A stretch of 64,000 nt of DNA from Chaetoderma sp. LZ-2023a (GCA_034401795.1 CM067367.1:56548206-56612205); one strand, 5' to 3'. Positions 33,076 through 45,147 are shown, counted from the first letter of the stretch. A program made the numbers and translations. Notes: a model not told the origin generated them from the sequence alone.

Positions 33076-34546
33076 TAGGGCTGTGCGGTTATCCAGATTT
33101 TGAACCGTCTCCGGATTTTTAAGCATGACAGTTCGAAAACCGATGACATAATTTGACAACCGCACAACTGTGTATCTTTAAAATTCCGGTTTTATAATTA
33201 TTTTTTTAAGGATATATCATAATATATAACATTGATTGCATAAATTGGCTTTAATTTAATTTTATCTATTTGCAAAATAAAATCTGAAATAAAACCATAC
33301 CTACGCAGTATCGTAACAGGAGAATGTTGCTAGATCGTATTGCTACATACGTTCAGAAATTATAATCTGCTAGCGTTTTATTAAATCCTATAATACATGC
33401 TTCAAAGCATATCATAAGCGATCTAGTGTTTCTGATATCTATGTCTATTATGAATTCTGAACGCGCATCTGGGACTCTGAACCCGGGATGTGATCTAACC
33501 TGCCAAAGTAAGTTGAGATCGAATTTGTCTAATCGCTCGGGCGATCAAGAGTAATTTCTCGTGAATGTTCAGGAGCTGGCTCGACGTATGTTGGACGATA
33601 TAATTAACACTCGATGCAGGTCGATATATATTATTAGTGCCGGAAAACAACTTCTACAGCTTACAACTGATACAGTTTTAAAGCAAGTCCTTCCAAATCG
33701 CGCTTATGATCTATATTAAAATACGTATGAATTCCTTTTTGCGGAAACTGTATGCTAGTAAATAGTATAATATGGCCGAGTTTGATTACACATATCCGAT
33801 TAATTAGATCAATAAATTTGATTTACTACGCATGTTCAGGCATATACGATATGCAGATTTGTAACACGTGGCAGTATTACGACGTCTCTAAATTCGACAT
33901 AAGCATGTGTAAGCGTAGGCTATCGGGAACAAGTCTTTATATTATATACATTTGCATAATGCTTCTCATGAATCTCACTGGTCTCCAAAATGGAGGGTGT
34001 GTAACAGTCTAATTAGGTCTGCCATCTTTCAGAATTTATCACCGGCCCGATGTTTCCGAGACCTGAAATGACTAACTATCGAGTAGTATCTTTAGCGAAT
34101 GCTCTACAAATTTTCTAACTGTAGTTTAGTCATCCAAAAGTATTTTCTACTCCATGAACCGCCTGAATTGGCCACTAAAAGCCACAGTAAATTTGGCAAT
34201 GTATCTCTACACATTATCCCAGAGGTGGGTATATGAATTGCTAATTGTTTAGGAATCTATTATATAACAGATTGTGCAAGAACTCGAAATGACATATGGC
34301 GATGAATTTAAAAGCGCAAAATCTAATGTTTTAAAGCAATTTAAGTATTGATTTCACTATATCCTCTAAAATTGAATCGGATACTATACATGTAGCTACA
34401 GATTTAAGTCTACCACTAAAGACGTTCTATTTTCGCGGTATTGCAATTTTTTTTTCCACGAAAACTGAAAATATTTTCAGCCAATAAACCGGATTTATAG
34501 CCAACACCGTCACCGGTTGTGTTCTTACCAAAACTGCACAGCCCTA
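33076..34546. mobile_element. hAT-like non-autonomous transposon 1
   Basis: 1,471 bp. It begins TAGGGCTGTGCGGTT and ends AACTGCACAGCCCTA, which are inverse of each other, flanked by the 8 bp duplication AGTAGAGG (33068-33075, 34547-34554). An 8 bp duplication with a (C/T)AGGG-type end is typical of hAT elements. No transposase frame is visible. The interior (33180-34430) is AT-rich and unassigned. Confidence 0.85.
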
Positions 34547-34554
34547 AGTAGAGG

Positions 34555-34870
34555 GGGATGGGATGAGGTACAATTCATCGAGGTGAGATGGGATGAAATG
34601 AAGCTGAATGAGATGAAATGAGATTAGTTCAGATAATTAAGGAGGTGGGGCGGGGAGAGCTGCGATGAAGTGGTCTGATGTGAGATGATGAAAGGCGAGA
34701 TACAATGATGTGGTGTGAAAAGTGGGGGTGATGATGAAAGGCGAGTTACAATGATGTGGTGTGAAAAGTGGGGGTGGTGTGGAGTGGTTTTGGTGTGGTG
34801 GCATATTTTGTAGTGGGTGGGTTTTATGGTGTTTGGGGAGATGAGGCGATGTGAATTGGATAATGTAGAG
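34555..34870 (+). repeat. GATGAGATGG-type minisatellite, segment 2
   Basis: Resumes immediately after hAT-like element 1. Contains a short internal duplication, GATGATGAAAGGCGAG.TACA, at 34682-34770. Confidence 0.85.
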
Positions 34871-34925
34871 TAACTGAAAGGTACCATATGGCAATGTGAT
34901 GGAAGGCTGTGCTGATTATGATTAG

Positions 34926-35408
34926 AACAAGAGGCCCAAGCACGTGTGACACTCACCTGGACCATTAGCATTTGAAGCATTTGCATTTAAATATACATGC
35001 TTCGTTACATCAAACAACATGGGAAAAATCTACCAATCAAAATTCTGAATGGAAATTCTGATGCCTATGATCATAGGATCATTTTAGCCAAGTTTGGTTG
35101 AAATTGCTCTAAGTAGTAAGGAGATGAAGCAATTTGACAATTTCCAGTAAATTTGTAATAAAGTGTAAGATTTTCACACAAGAATTTTGATGAATCAAAA
35201 TTCTGAATGCAAGTTCTAGAGCCTATGATGATAGGATTCTTTTGGCCAAATTTGCTTGAAATCAGTTATGTTGACAAAAATAAGCAATTTGAAAATATCT
35301 AAGATTTTCAGTCAAAAAATTCATGAATCAAAATTCTGAATGGATGTTCTGGACCAAACCACCATAGAATCCATCTAACCAAATCTGGTTGAAATATGTC
35401 AAGCAGCA
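34926..35408 (+). repeat. R1 fragment inside the minisatellite
   Basis: 5' signature AACAAGAGGCCCAAGCACGT, ACCATTAGCATTTGAAGCAT and CATTTGCATTTAAATATA, then about three R1 monomers ending GAAATATGTCAAGCAG. No R1 3' end is present. Confidence 0.8.
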
Positions 35409-35600
35409 GTGCTGTTAGGATAGGCGAGACGGTGGTGAGGTGAAAAGGTGTGGGTGAGTGATATGAAGAGCGGCGCTGAGGTGAGATGGGAAGGAATGTG
35501 TGGGAAAAGATGAGGATGAGATAGGTTTGGTTGATGAGGTAGGATAGGATGTGAGGAGTTGGGATGGGGTGAGAGGAAATTAGATGAGATGGGATGGGAG
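35409..35600 (+). repeat. GATGAGATGG-type minisatellite, segment 3
   Basis: Same purine-rich composition (AGATGAGATGGGATGGGAG), ending at hAT-like element 2. Confidence 0.8.
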
Positions 35601-37102
35601 TAGGGCTTGGCCATTTGGCCTAAAAGAAACCAGTGACAGTATCACTAATTAAACCGGTTTAACCGAAATACCGGTCTAAGCAGCTTAATGATCGATAATA
35701 ATTTGAAATACTAGAATATCTTGTTTTTATTAGCCACAGTACATGTATTTTGCGATTTGACAACTGACGTAAATTGCCACAAAATTAGAACGGTACTACG
35801 TTCACTTCGACGCTAACCATCTCAAAATAGTAGTTAAAATAAATTAAATAAAAAGTCTGGTTCATGTGATGTCGTGAAATTAACACCCTAACTACTACAA
35901 TGTTGATTTTGAACACTGTTATTAGGTCACTATTTTCGAAAGCGTAGCAAAATATAATGCATGAGAATAGGAAGCCGGTTATTAGAGCGAGTTTAGGCCC
36001 CTAGTACAGTGGCGTCGATATGGATAGAGTTTGTATACCCACCTACAGTATGATCTAGTCTAGTAAGTAATGTGTTTGTATTCGAGTACTCGGTATTCAG
36101 TAATACTCTTCAATAAACTCGTTCACGCGGGTGAATGTCGTTCAGCACGTAACGAAAAGGGTAGCCATTTCCCGGAAATCGCATTTCAAGAATTCTTACA
36201 AAAAGATGTCTGTCTGACTATTTTTCGAGAGAATATGCCATAATAAAGAGACTATGACAATTTGGCCAAATAAACGCAATGATTCGCGGGAATCTAACTT
36301 AAATCAACCTCGGTAGTGTGGCAGATATACGATGTGATTCTAACTTTATCAACGAAAAAGTCACGTGATGAAAAATACTACGATTTACAGGAATTTCATT
36401 GATAAAATCAACAGTAGTGAATATCCCGATGGAAGAATTCGTTATCAACCAATCACATTACGCCTGCTCATATTTGAGAGGCGAAGAAGTTTATTTTACT
36501 TGTAACTGGTCCAGCAATGTATGAAGCAAACGTTTTCATTTCTCGGGTGTTCAAGCAATTTGTCTCATATGTCTTATTTCATCCTGGATCATTTTATGTT
36601 TATCAAATTCTAAGGGAAATAGTGACATTTTTGGATTGGGAGTTCATCGTATAGCGTTGTTGTTTTCATACCATATTTCTTAAATTTTTTTGTATCGTGT
36701 CACGTTTGGAAATCTAATTAAACATACTACAAACGCAAATTGACAAAAGGATTATTTGTTACAAATTAGAAATTCAGATTTTTAAATTATTCAATCTTAC
36801 TTTGAACTCACGTCAAGGAGTGTCTTCATCAGCCGATTTGTTGGGATTTCACCAACACCTTGCTTTCCCACGGCTAATAGTTACAGATACCTGTATTTTA
36901 TGGCACTAATAGCAAATGGTTACCCACTAGATGATAATAAACTCAAGTCAAGAACAATTGACTAGTTTATTACACTCACCAGATTTCGCGCAATGGTGAT
37001 CTTACGGACAGTTTTTCTTTTTTTTTTAATTTTGTAATAATTTTTAAACCGTCACCATTAAAACCATGAGACGGTGTGAAACTAGTATACCGCCCAGCCC
37101 TA
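35601..37102. mobile_element. hAT-like non-autonomous transposon 2
   Basis: 1,502 bp. It begins TAGGGCTTGGC and ends GCCCAGCCCTA. The flanking 8-mers GATGGGAG and GATATGAG are similar (6 of 8), consistent with an aged duplication. The interior has no transposase frame and does not visibly match element 1 beyond the ends. Confidence 0.7.
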
Positions 37103-37720
37103 GATATGAGGACATTGGATGGGATATGGTGATGTGATGTGGCATGAGCCGTGGTAGAATGATGTGAGATGAAATCGTTTGGATGAGAGGTCAGATGCAA
37201 AGAGCAGGGATGTGAGGAGATGGGATGGCACGGGGCGATATGGAATGGTATGAAATGAGCTGGTATATAAAGCTGAGGTGAAGTGGAGTGGGATGATAGG
37301 GTGGGACGGAGTGTCTTGAGGCTTAATGATATGAGATGAATTATGACGTGGATAAAGTGAATGGATACCATGAGATTAGGTAGGATGAGGTGATGGAATA
37401 AGGTAGGATAGGATAAGGTGGGCCTGGATGAGGTGGGTGAGATGAAGCGAGATGGGATTATATGAGAGAATAAGGAGATGAGGTAGGGGGAGCCGAGATC
37501 TGATGTGAGGTTAGGAAAGGTGAGTTATAGTGATGTGATGCAATAGTTTGGGCTGGGAAGGGCTGGCTTGGATATGGTGAGGCAGTTGCTATGGTTGATG
37601 GGTGTTGGATGGTGATGTTGGGGTTTGAATGAGGGGCAGAGTGGGATGGTCGGTGGGATACGATAAGATGATGATAGGAAGAGAATAATGGGGAGGAGAT
37701 GAGATGTAACATACTTTAAT
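37103..37720 (+). repeat. GATGAGATGG-type minisatellite, segment 4
   Basis: ATGGGATATGGTGATGTGAT, GAGATGAAGCGAGATGGGAT and similar. Minus-strand open frames (37458-37827) are repeat text. Confidence 0.8.
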
Positions 37721-38346
37721 GTGATGGTAGATTGCAGGGATTCACATAAGGGTTCTTCTGAGGCTATATACCCAAAGAGTGAAGCTTGGGACCCCCAAAA
37801 GTATGGTAAGTCGGTCCCATTGAACACCTGAAAATCTTGTATGATTGCTAAATATTAATTAGTTTCATAGGTTTTTGTATGAAAATAACGACAAGATCTA
37901 GCATGGGACGCCTATAATTCACAGTTCTGAGTACCTGGATGGGAAACATTAGATAGTAGATTGTGTTGAAGAAATAAGGGTGACTACGATGAGTATAACT
38001 ATTCGCCAACTCTGCCAACCAACAGGGTCATCTCAAGTGCATTTCAACTCAAGGTTAAGAATTTATATGGCACAGGTCATAGGTCTCCTCTTCAACCTCA
38101 CCCAAAGCCGCACACTACCACCACCCCACGACACACCTAAAATATGTGAAAATCAAGTCATCTGAAAAGCCATTTTGGGTAGTTTAAGAGAAAATTTCAT
38201 CATAAATTTTATAACATAACACATACTATAAGTCTTCGAATCTGAGTAGAATCTTGATGCACATAGAATTTCAAGAAACCTGTCTATAACAAACACGGTA
38301 TAGTCGGCAAGAGTCATGAAACACAGGTTTTCTCTCTCGCATAGAA
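37721..38346. other. intron 4 sequence, nothing recognised
   Basis: No exon, repeat end or hairpin that I could support. Confidence 0.4.
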
Positions 38347-38960
38347 AATAAATGGCCCAAGGGCCATAGTGCTCACCTAGCTGATGAGGAACTGTTAACA
38401 TGTTTAGATTAGTTAATGCACAACAAGCATCATTGGTCCATCAGGCAACCATAACTGTTGCCATAGACAGATGGCAATGGTCCACATCATTATTGATGAT
38501 TAATACAACATGAGCTCCGCAAACGGTGCATAATACCACAACATGATGACAAACCAATGAATGAGAGCTATCAGACATAGACCAGTCATCCTACGAAGTT
38601 TCAACGTGATCCGCTTAACAAATCAATTTGCAAGATGGCCGCAGGTGGCAGCCAAATTGGATTTCGGATCATCTAGTTTCAATAAGTTTTTTCCTCAGCC
38701 ATAGTCGGTCATCTTTGATTTAGGATCATCATTGACTTCAATAGTTTCTTTCTCCAGAGCTAGTCCTAGTTGAATCAAGTTTTGAAGAAATCAAATAAGC
38801 GGTAATGGAGTTATCATCCGGAAACCAATTTTCAAAATGGACGCTCTTTGCTGGCAGCCACTTTGGATTTTGGATTATCGTCGATTTCGATGAGTTTCTT
38901 CTCCAGACCTAGTCCAACCACCATATACCAGTGGCTGGCGACCATTGGGTCCACTGTGTC
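38347..38960 (+). repeat. R3 element
   Basis: The 5' signature AATGGCCCAAGGGCCATAGT, then GCTCACCTAGCTGATGAGGA and ACAACAAGCATCATTGGTCC, followed by monomers with CATCCTACGAAGTTTCAACG and ..GGCAGCCA.TTGGATTTCGG. It matches 13182-14110. 38961-39129 is unassigned. Confidence 0.8.
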
Positions 38961-39136
38961 ACGAGAAATAACTGAATAGGTCGTCGGCAAAAGGTCGCCT
39001 GTGGAATGACTGCTTCCAGTGAAACCATCAACCCCAGCATTTAGACCCGTGCCAGGACATGACTACTATTGCACACTGACTAAGATTCAGATGAGTATTT
39101 CTACTCTCTCTTGAGATAGGTAAACATAACCTATCT

Positions 39137-39760
39137 CTAGATCGAAGAACATGCCCAGGTAAACAACTTCTGGGATGGAGTTAGCTCTGATTTTTGAAAG
39201 TTGATTATCCAGGCTAGATCTGTCAAAGTTTTCAAAACTATTTCCAGATTTGCTGATAGACTTTCTTGATTGTGTGCTTTTAACGTGTTATTTACGTGTG
39301 GACTGCTATGTGTCTCCTGTGGAGGTATGACGTGATAGCTAGGACCACTGGAGTGAAGACCAGAGCAGCTGTCGAAATTCCAAAAGGAAGAACCCTGAAT
39401 TTCCATTGGCAGCCCCTGAAATGTTAATCTCAGGAACCGACGAAAGCTCTTCGCAATTGGAATGTCAAAATAAGCATGTTTCACATCTATTGATGCTGTC
39501 CACATTCCTTTCCTCAATCCAGCTGACACCATCCTTACTACAGTTTCCATTTTGAAACTTGGTGAGAGGATAAACCTGTTGAGAGGATTGAGGTTCAGAA
39601 TTGGTCTCCATCCTCCAATGCTTTTTGTCACTAGAAACACAGTTGAATAGTAACCCGGACAATTCTGTGTGGGTTGAATCACTTGTTTTAGTATGAGGGA
39701 TTGAATCTTTTCCTCTATACACAACCGTTGATCTGGATCGCTTGGATTTTGAGTCCAGAT
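39137..39760 (-). pseudogene. DIRS-like reverse transcriptase fragment
   Basis: Open stretch 39724 to 39137. YSTVFLVTKSIGGWRPILNL, LNRFILSPSFKMETV and MWTASIDVKHAYFDIPIAK (RT motif A with DVKHAYF) are seen. FLRLTFQG follows. The catalytic box that would come next is not recognisable; the text SSFWNFDSCSGLHSSG replaces it, perhaps after a frame change. The last part (LTDLAWIINFQKSELTPSQK) matches the conserved LGW.IN..KS.L.P.Q of DIRS and gypsy RTs. Confidence 0.75.
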
Positions 39761-39775
39761 CGGTACTAGAGACAG

Positions 39776-41890
39776 TTAGGATGGCGGATTTGCAATCAAG
39801 TCGGGATGGCATTCTTGCATGTGGAGGGCCAGACAGCTTCCCACGGGTCCACCTAGGGATAGAGGTGGACCTGAGAAGTGCAAGAGCGGCACTATCTCCG
39901 GTGCATGTCCCAGCAGCACTGGTGTGATCCCCGTGAGGACATCAGGATCACCTCTCCACCCCAACCCACCACATCCGGACCAGAGCCCCGCACTCGTCAC
40001 CAAGCGCACCTCACTACGTGGGCTGCCTGGCGGGCTACGCTGGAGGAGCGTGAGCTATCCTCCAACTGGCTTACGCTGGTGGTTGGCCCCTGGCCTGGCC
40101 ACCACCTCTAGCCTGCTGAGGGTGGAAGGCAGGGGGTGCTGCAAGAATGCGCTCCTACGGAGCACCTCGAACTGCTCACGCAACTCCCTCTGGTTGTTAA
40201 CCAGGTTTATGATCTTATGGAGGTGTGTGCATCTCTAACCTCCAAAAAGACCTGGCACTGACATCAATGCCTGCAAGGGGCACAAATTGTCTAGGACAAA
40301 AGTGTGCCTCGCTCCCAAACTTCTGGTCACCGATCTCATCAAACAATACAAAGCCAGGTTAATGCGATCCTGGATAGCTCTCTGGAATGTTAGCGGAGAT
40401 GGTTTGCTCACCACTGATGCTGCTATTATCCCCTTTAGCAGCTGGGAGACGTGCGAGAGGGCCAAAATGGCCACCCTCATACTCTCCTCTGTGCTGCACA
40501 ATGCGGAATTAGCACTGCGCAAAGCTAAAGCGCACAAGGGTCCCATATCAGAACGGGATCCAGGCCGCGTATCTTCACCCAAAGACGCATGGATGTGCAC
40601 GGCTTTGGGACGATGCTGTACCTCTGATACAAATCTGAGGAAATGTGGCAACACCGCACCACCTCGCGAGGGGCCTTCATGAGCTGCCTATTCGGCAGAA
40701 TGGACGCCTCTGCGCAGTGAACATATCAACGATATGTTCAACATATGGCAGTGATGACATGGTGCTCATTACCGGCTTACCCATCAACCACGGGCACTGG
40801 TCCTGAAGGGTAGCTAATGGGTCCACCTGAAATTCCGGCTTGATGCTTACCAGCCATTGGCAAGTGTCCAGTCAGTCCTCTTCAGTGGCCACGTGTGAAT
40901 GCTTGACTAGCCTAGGGCCCTCGTCCTCTATAGCATTCACAGGTGGAGTAGTGGCCAGAGCTGGTGATACTCCTGGAAAGCTAGGGAAGCCATACGGACC
41001 TGCAAGCACTGTCATGGCGTGCCGTTATGGCTTGCGTTGTGGCTAATCCAGGAGCCGGATCCACAGCATCATGAGGGGCTAAATACATGATGTCATGGTC
41101 CGGGCCTTCCGTAGCGTATCTCTCGGAAAGCCGAGGAGTAGTACGGTCAGCCATCATCTCCAACCCCGCCTAGCCATTGAGCCATGAAACCTACTCCTGA
41201 AGAAGTAGTCCCATGGAAAAGGTCACCCGTGCAACCCCCAAGGGCCATGGCCATCAGCAGGCCATAACAGTGTCCTCTTCTTCCTGCCCAGAAAGATTAG
41301 ATCCCAGGTTTGAAAAAGGATCAAACCAAGCCTGGGCAGGAGTGGTATCGCGAAAGGCACTGATCCCCCTAGGCTTTGGCTGCTCTAGAGCACCCAATAA
41401 GCGGACACCCAAGCCCATGACTTTCGCTCCTGGTCTACAGGCGAGGTAAGCCTCAGCGCCGGACCTACAGGAGCCATCTCTGGGTCAAACACAAAAAATG
41501 GTGGCCTAATGGATCAGAGTCCAGAGACGGGAACACTGCTCGGGAACAAACGAAAAAGACAGTAATGAACTCGGACCGGGAAGCATGCTGCGAAGCAACT
41601 CCGGCACAAGATCTGTTATCGTCTTCTTCATCTCTCCCATCATCTCAACCCGGAAGGCCTCCATGCCCGCCTTCCTCTTCTTACCACTTATACTTTCCTT
41701 TCCAATCTTCGCTTTTCATCCAGCCTTTAACTGTTGGTGAAGGAAATTGTTAAAAAAGTCACTAACCCATGGCTCACACACAGGACATTTTAACAAAGGC
41801 CTGCACGTACTGCACCTAGTGCAGTCATGAGGGTAGTAGCGGGCCTTCACAAAATGATGACAGGAAGGACACTTCATATCAATGACATTC
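39776..41890 (-). pseudogene. DIRS-like gag region
   Basis: On the minus strand, from 41874, a cysteine cluster CPSCHHFVKARYYPHDCTRC then LLKCPVCEPW, followed by GC-rich text in several frames. The stretch 40654-40235 has LCALALRSANSALCST and FQRAIQDRINLALYCLMRS. Placement just upstream of the RT and the shared zinc motif with 26670-26735 suggest gag. No single frame covers it. Confidence 0.5.
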
Positions 41891-41900
41891 TGAAAGACAC

Positions 41901-42924
41901 AACACGCAGATAATTAGTTTTTAGTCTTGGACATAGAAAACTACAAAACTAACTGAAAGAGGAAGCAACTAACGGATAATCGACTTTTAACCCTTGATAA
42001 GGGGAAGTTGCTACAAGAAAAGGCCAGGACTACTAGTTACTAAAATAACATGGCAGATTAAGACGTCAAATCTCTACTACTATCTCTCCCTTAATAAAAA
42101 TATTAAGACAAGGGAGATAATTAGAATTTGAACAATCATCCTCTAGAAAATGGATACGTCTCAACCCTCAATGGCATAGCTTCATTAGGACTCAACACTC
42201 AATGGCATAGCTTCATTAGAATTGAACTTAATCAATGAACCTAATAAGTATACATAACCATCATAGAAACAGAAGATAAATTTTGCAGTCAATAATAAAG
42301 AATATTTTCAAATAATTGCATGCACTTCTGCATATCTTCTCATATACTTGGACCAAAACGTATATGTTTACCACTGTAGAAGCCGGCGAGTGAAGACCAC
42401 TGGTCATCAACTACCATACCAAGTCTTTGTATCAACGATTGGGAAAAAGGGGCAGACAATGCGGGAAAAATTACTTCTTAGTTAATAGACGCCTCCATGT
42501 GTAACCGCGTATCACGGAAACACCATACAATACGAAAACTCAAATTAATTTCAATTTTTTTTACTAAAACACACCTGATGGCTAGTTCCAGGTCTATTCC
42601 CAGGTGACTTATTGATGTCAGACATCTAAAGCAATCAAATTTAAGTTCAAAGGAGACTTGAACACACTTCAAAAATGAGACAAAAAGTACGAGAAAATAT
42701 TTTTAGCAAAAAGGGTGTGTGCAATGGAGGTCAATAATTTGAGAAGAGGAAGTGACAGCACCACGCATGCACGAGTTTGGGCAGCGCATCCGCCGGACTG
42801 TCAGTTGCCTAACCTTCCCAGTAGGGGAAGTTTCTTTTTAATTCTGGGTCTAATTGAAGCTAGGTCAATATATGGGAAATATCATAAGAGCATCAGTGTG
42901 GTAAGTATACTCTTGATGTGAAAT
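41901..42924. other. flank of the DIRS-like element
   Basis: A 29 bp direct repeat (CTCAATGGCATAGCTTCATT core) occurs twice at 42161-42219. A hairpin TCTCCCTTAATA / TATTAAG...AGGGAGA lies at about 42085-42120. These may be terminal sequences of the DIRS-like element. No gene seen. Confidence 0.45.
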
Positions 42925-43892
42925 GCAGGAATATTGGTGTCATTGACATAACTTACCAATGGGAAAAGGATCAATAGTTCAATTGTCACAACACTAATAT
43001 TTACCAAAGGGGCAATGGTGAATAACAAATTTGGATAGGGAAATGTAAGAATATTGGCATGATTTACCAACAGGAAGAGTACCATTAATCAATGGGGCAG
43101 CCATCCGACACTATTGCCATTTGATTGAAGTCTACTAAAGGAACATTTCTGACAAATCTTGTTTCAGTCCATTACCAATTTACGAAACATGACACAGATT
43201 TTATTCCCCTTAGGGTTCAATACATAAAATGCTTTAAAGAGCCAGTTATGGCCCTTATTTCAAGTCATGCCTACTTCATATTCATAGGGTGAACAGATAT
43301 TGTCTGAAGGAACATATCTGCTAAATTTGTTTTCAATCCATCAACAATTGACAAAACAAATGTATTTTAACCAAAGGGTTCAATAGTTTCAAGTCTTAAT
43401 GAACCAGAGTTAAGGCCCTTGTTTAAAGGTGCAGCCTCTTTATATTCACAGTCCCAATAGATATTTGACTGAAGAAACATATCTGCTAAATTTGACTTTA
43501 ATCCATCAACAATTGAGGAAACAAATGGATTTTCCATATGTGGCTCAATACTTAAAACCACCTCAATGAACACGAGTTATGGCACTTGTTTAGGGCGTGG
43601 TCACTTCATATGCATAGCTACAATAGATGTTGCCTAAAGGAACATATAAATTACATTTAGTTGTAATCCATCAATAAATGACGAAATGTGCAACAAACAT
43701 ATTTTCCCCATAGACTTCAATACTTTGAAAATATAGCAACGGACATAACTCTGCTATTTGTGGGTGTGGTCACTTCATAACCGTAGCCCAAATAGATATT
43801 GCCTAAAGTAACATATCTGCCAAATTGGGTTTTAATTCATCGATAAATGACGAAACGTACCACAAATGTATTTTCCCCATATGCTTCAATAC
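42925..43892 (+). repeat. R4 tandem repeat block
   Basis: About five units spaced near 168 bp, aligned at GGAACATTTCTGACAAATCT (43140), GAACATATCTGCTAAATTTG (43310, 43477), and diverged forms at 43640 and 43810. It leads directly into an R1 5' signature. Confidence 0.85.
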
Positions 43893-45147
43893 TTAACAAG
43901 AGGCCCAAGGGCTTGTGGCGCTCAGCTCGACCATTGGCATTTAAACCATTTGCATTTAAATAGGCATGATGGATGATTTTCGGAAAATCCAAGATGACCA
44001 CCAAAAAATTGCCCAATCAAGACTCGTTTAATATGCTGAAGCCTACCATCATAGGATCGTTCCACCCAAGTTTTGTTGAAATCAGGTTTTTGATTGAAGG
44101 AAGGAGTACCGTTTTTAAATGGTTCCGGAAAACTTTCAGAAAATCAGAGATTTCTGCCCAAAACATTGACCTATCGAAATTCCCAATATAATTTCTAGAG
44201 GCTACCACAATAGGATCCTTCTAGCCAAAATTGGTTGAAATTGCCCAAGCCATTAATGAGTAGCATTTTATTTGAATTCCCATTTATCGGAAAACCTAAG
44301 ATGGCCACCATCAAAATCAAGCCGTTAAAATTCTGTACACAAGTTCTGAAGCGTACTGCCTAGGGCTCTTCCAGCTAAGTTTGGTTGAAATCGGCCAAGC
44401 GGTTAACCCCTAGTACACTGATGTCAATATTCTATCTTGTACAGTGTCAATAGCAAAGAAACTAGTGTACATTTTTCAAAATTTTTGGTGGAATATGTTG
44501 CTGTCTATGACAGCACCATCTTCCATCAAATTTGTCGAAAAATAAACACCAGTTCATCTTTTAACACTATAATTTGAAAATTAAAAATTTTGACATTAGT
44601 GGTAAGGGTTAATGAGGAGTAGCCTTTTAACTGATTTCCCAAAAATATTTAAAAAAATAAAAAATGGGCGGTGGAAAAAATTTACCAATTAAAATTCTAT
44701 ATGCAACTTCTAAAGCCTACTGCCCTAGGCGCATTCCAGCTAGTCTGGTTGAAATCGCCCAAGTAGTTAATGAGTAGACGATTTTCAGCCATTTTTTCGG
44801 AAAATTCAAGATGGCCACCAAATAAATTCACCAATCAAGCTCTGACGCATAGCACTTTAGGGGCCTTCCAGAGGAGTTTGCTTGAACTCGTTCAAGCAGT
44901 TAATGAGGAGTAGCCTTTTAACGGATTTCCCAAAATTTTCAGAAAATCCAAGATGGCCACCGGAACAATGGCCCAATCAAAATTCTGTATATAAGTTCTG
45001 AAGCCTATCCCCATAGGGTCCTTCCAGCCAAATTATGTTGATATCTGCCAAGTGGTTAATGAGATTTTAAGCAAAAGTTGATGGTCGGATGCCGGATGGA
45101 TGGACGGACAGTCACCATGCCATAAGCCCACGCCAGGTGAGCTAAAA
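43893..45147 (+). repeat. R1 element with nested TTAA insertion
   Basis: 5' signature AACAAGAGGCCCAAGGGCTT, CATTTGCATTTAAATAGGCA, about seven monomers, and 3' end CATAAGCCCACGCCAGGTGA then GCTAAAAA. One monomer is interrupted at GGTTAA by a 202 bp MITE (44407-44608). Confidence 0.85.
44407..44608. mobile_element. TTAA-flanked MITE inside R1
   Basis: 202 bp with ends CCCCTAGTACACTGATGTC and GACATTAGTGGTAAGGG, TTAA on both sides (44403-44406, 44609-44612). Removing it restores the usual R1 text GCGGTTAATGAGGAGTAG. The interior has inverted GTTGCTGTCTATGACAGCA. It differs from MITE-B in sequence but shares the TTAA habit. Confidence 0.9.

Larger units (their letters stand above)
39130..41900 (-). 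mobile_element. DIRS-like retrotransposon, partial
   Basis: Minus orientation: gag-like region at higher coordinates, RT at lower. The RT carries GGWRPILNLNPLNRFI and FKMETV, a combination seen in DIRS-type RTs. The RNase H, methyltransferase and tyrosine recombinase parts expected further 3' (below 39130) are absent. Relative to its surroundings, 39740-41650 is notably GC-rich. Confidence 0.65.

Noticed and set aside
32045-37827. Several minus-strand open frames rich in Ser, His and Pro
   Set aside because: They are translations of the GATGAGATGG minisatellite; the repeat explains both length and composition.
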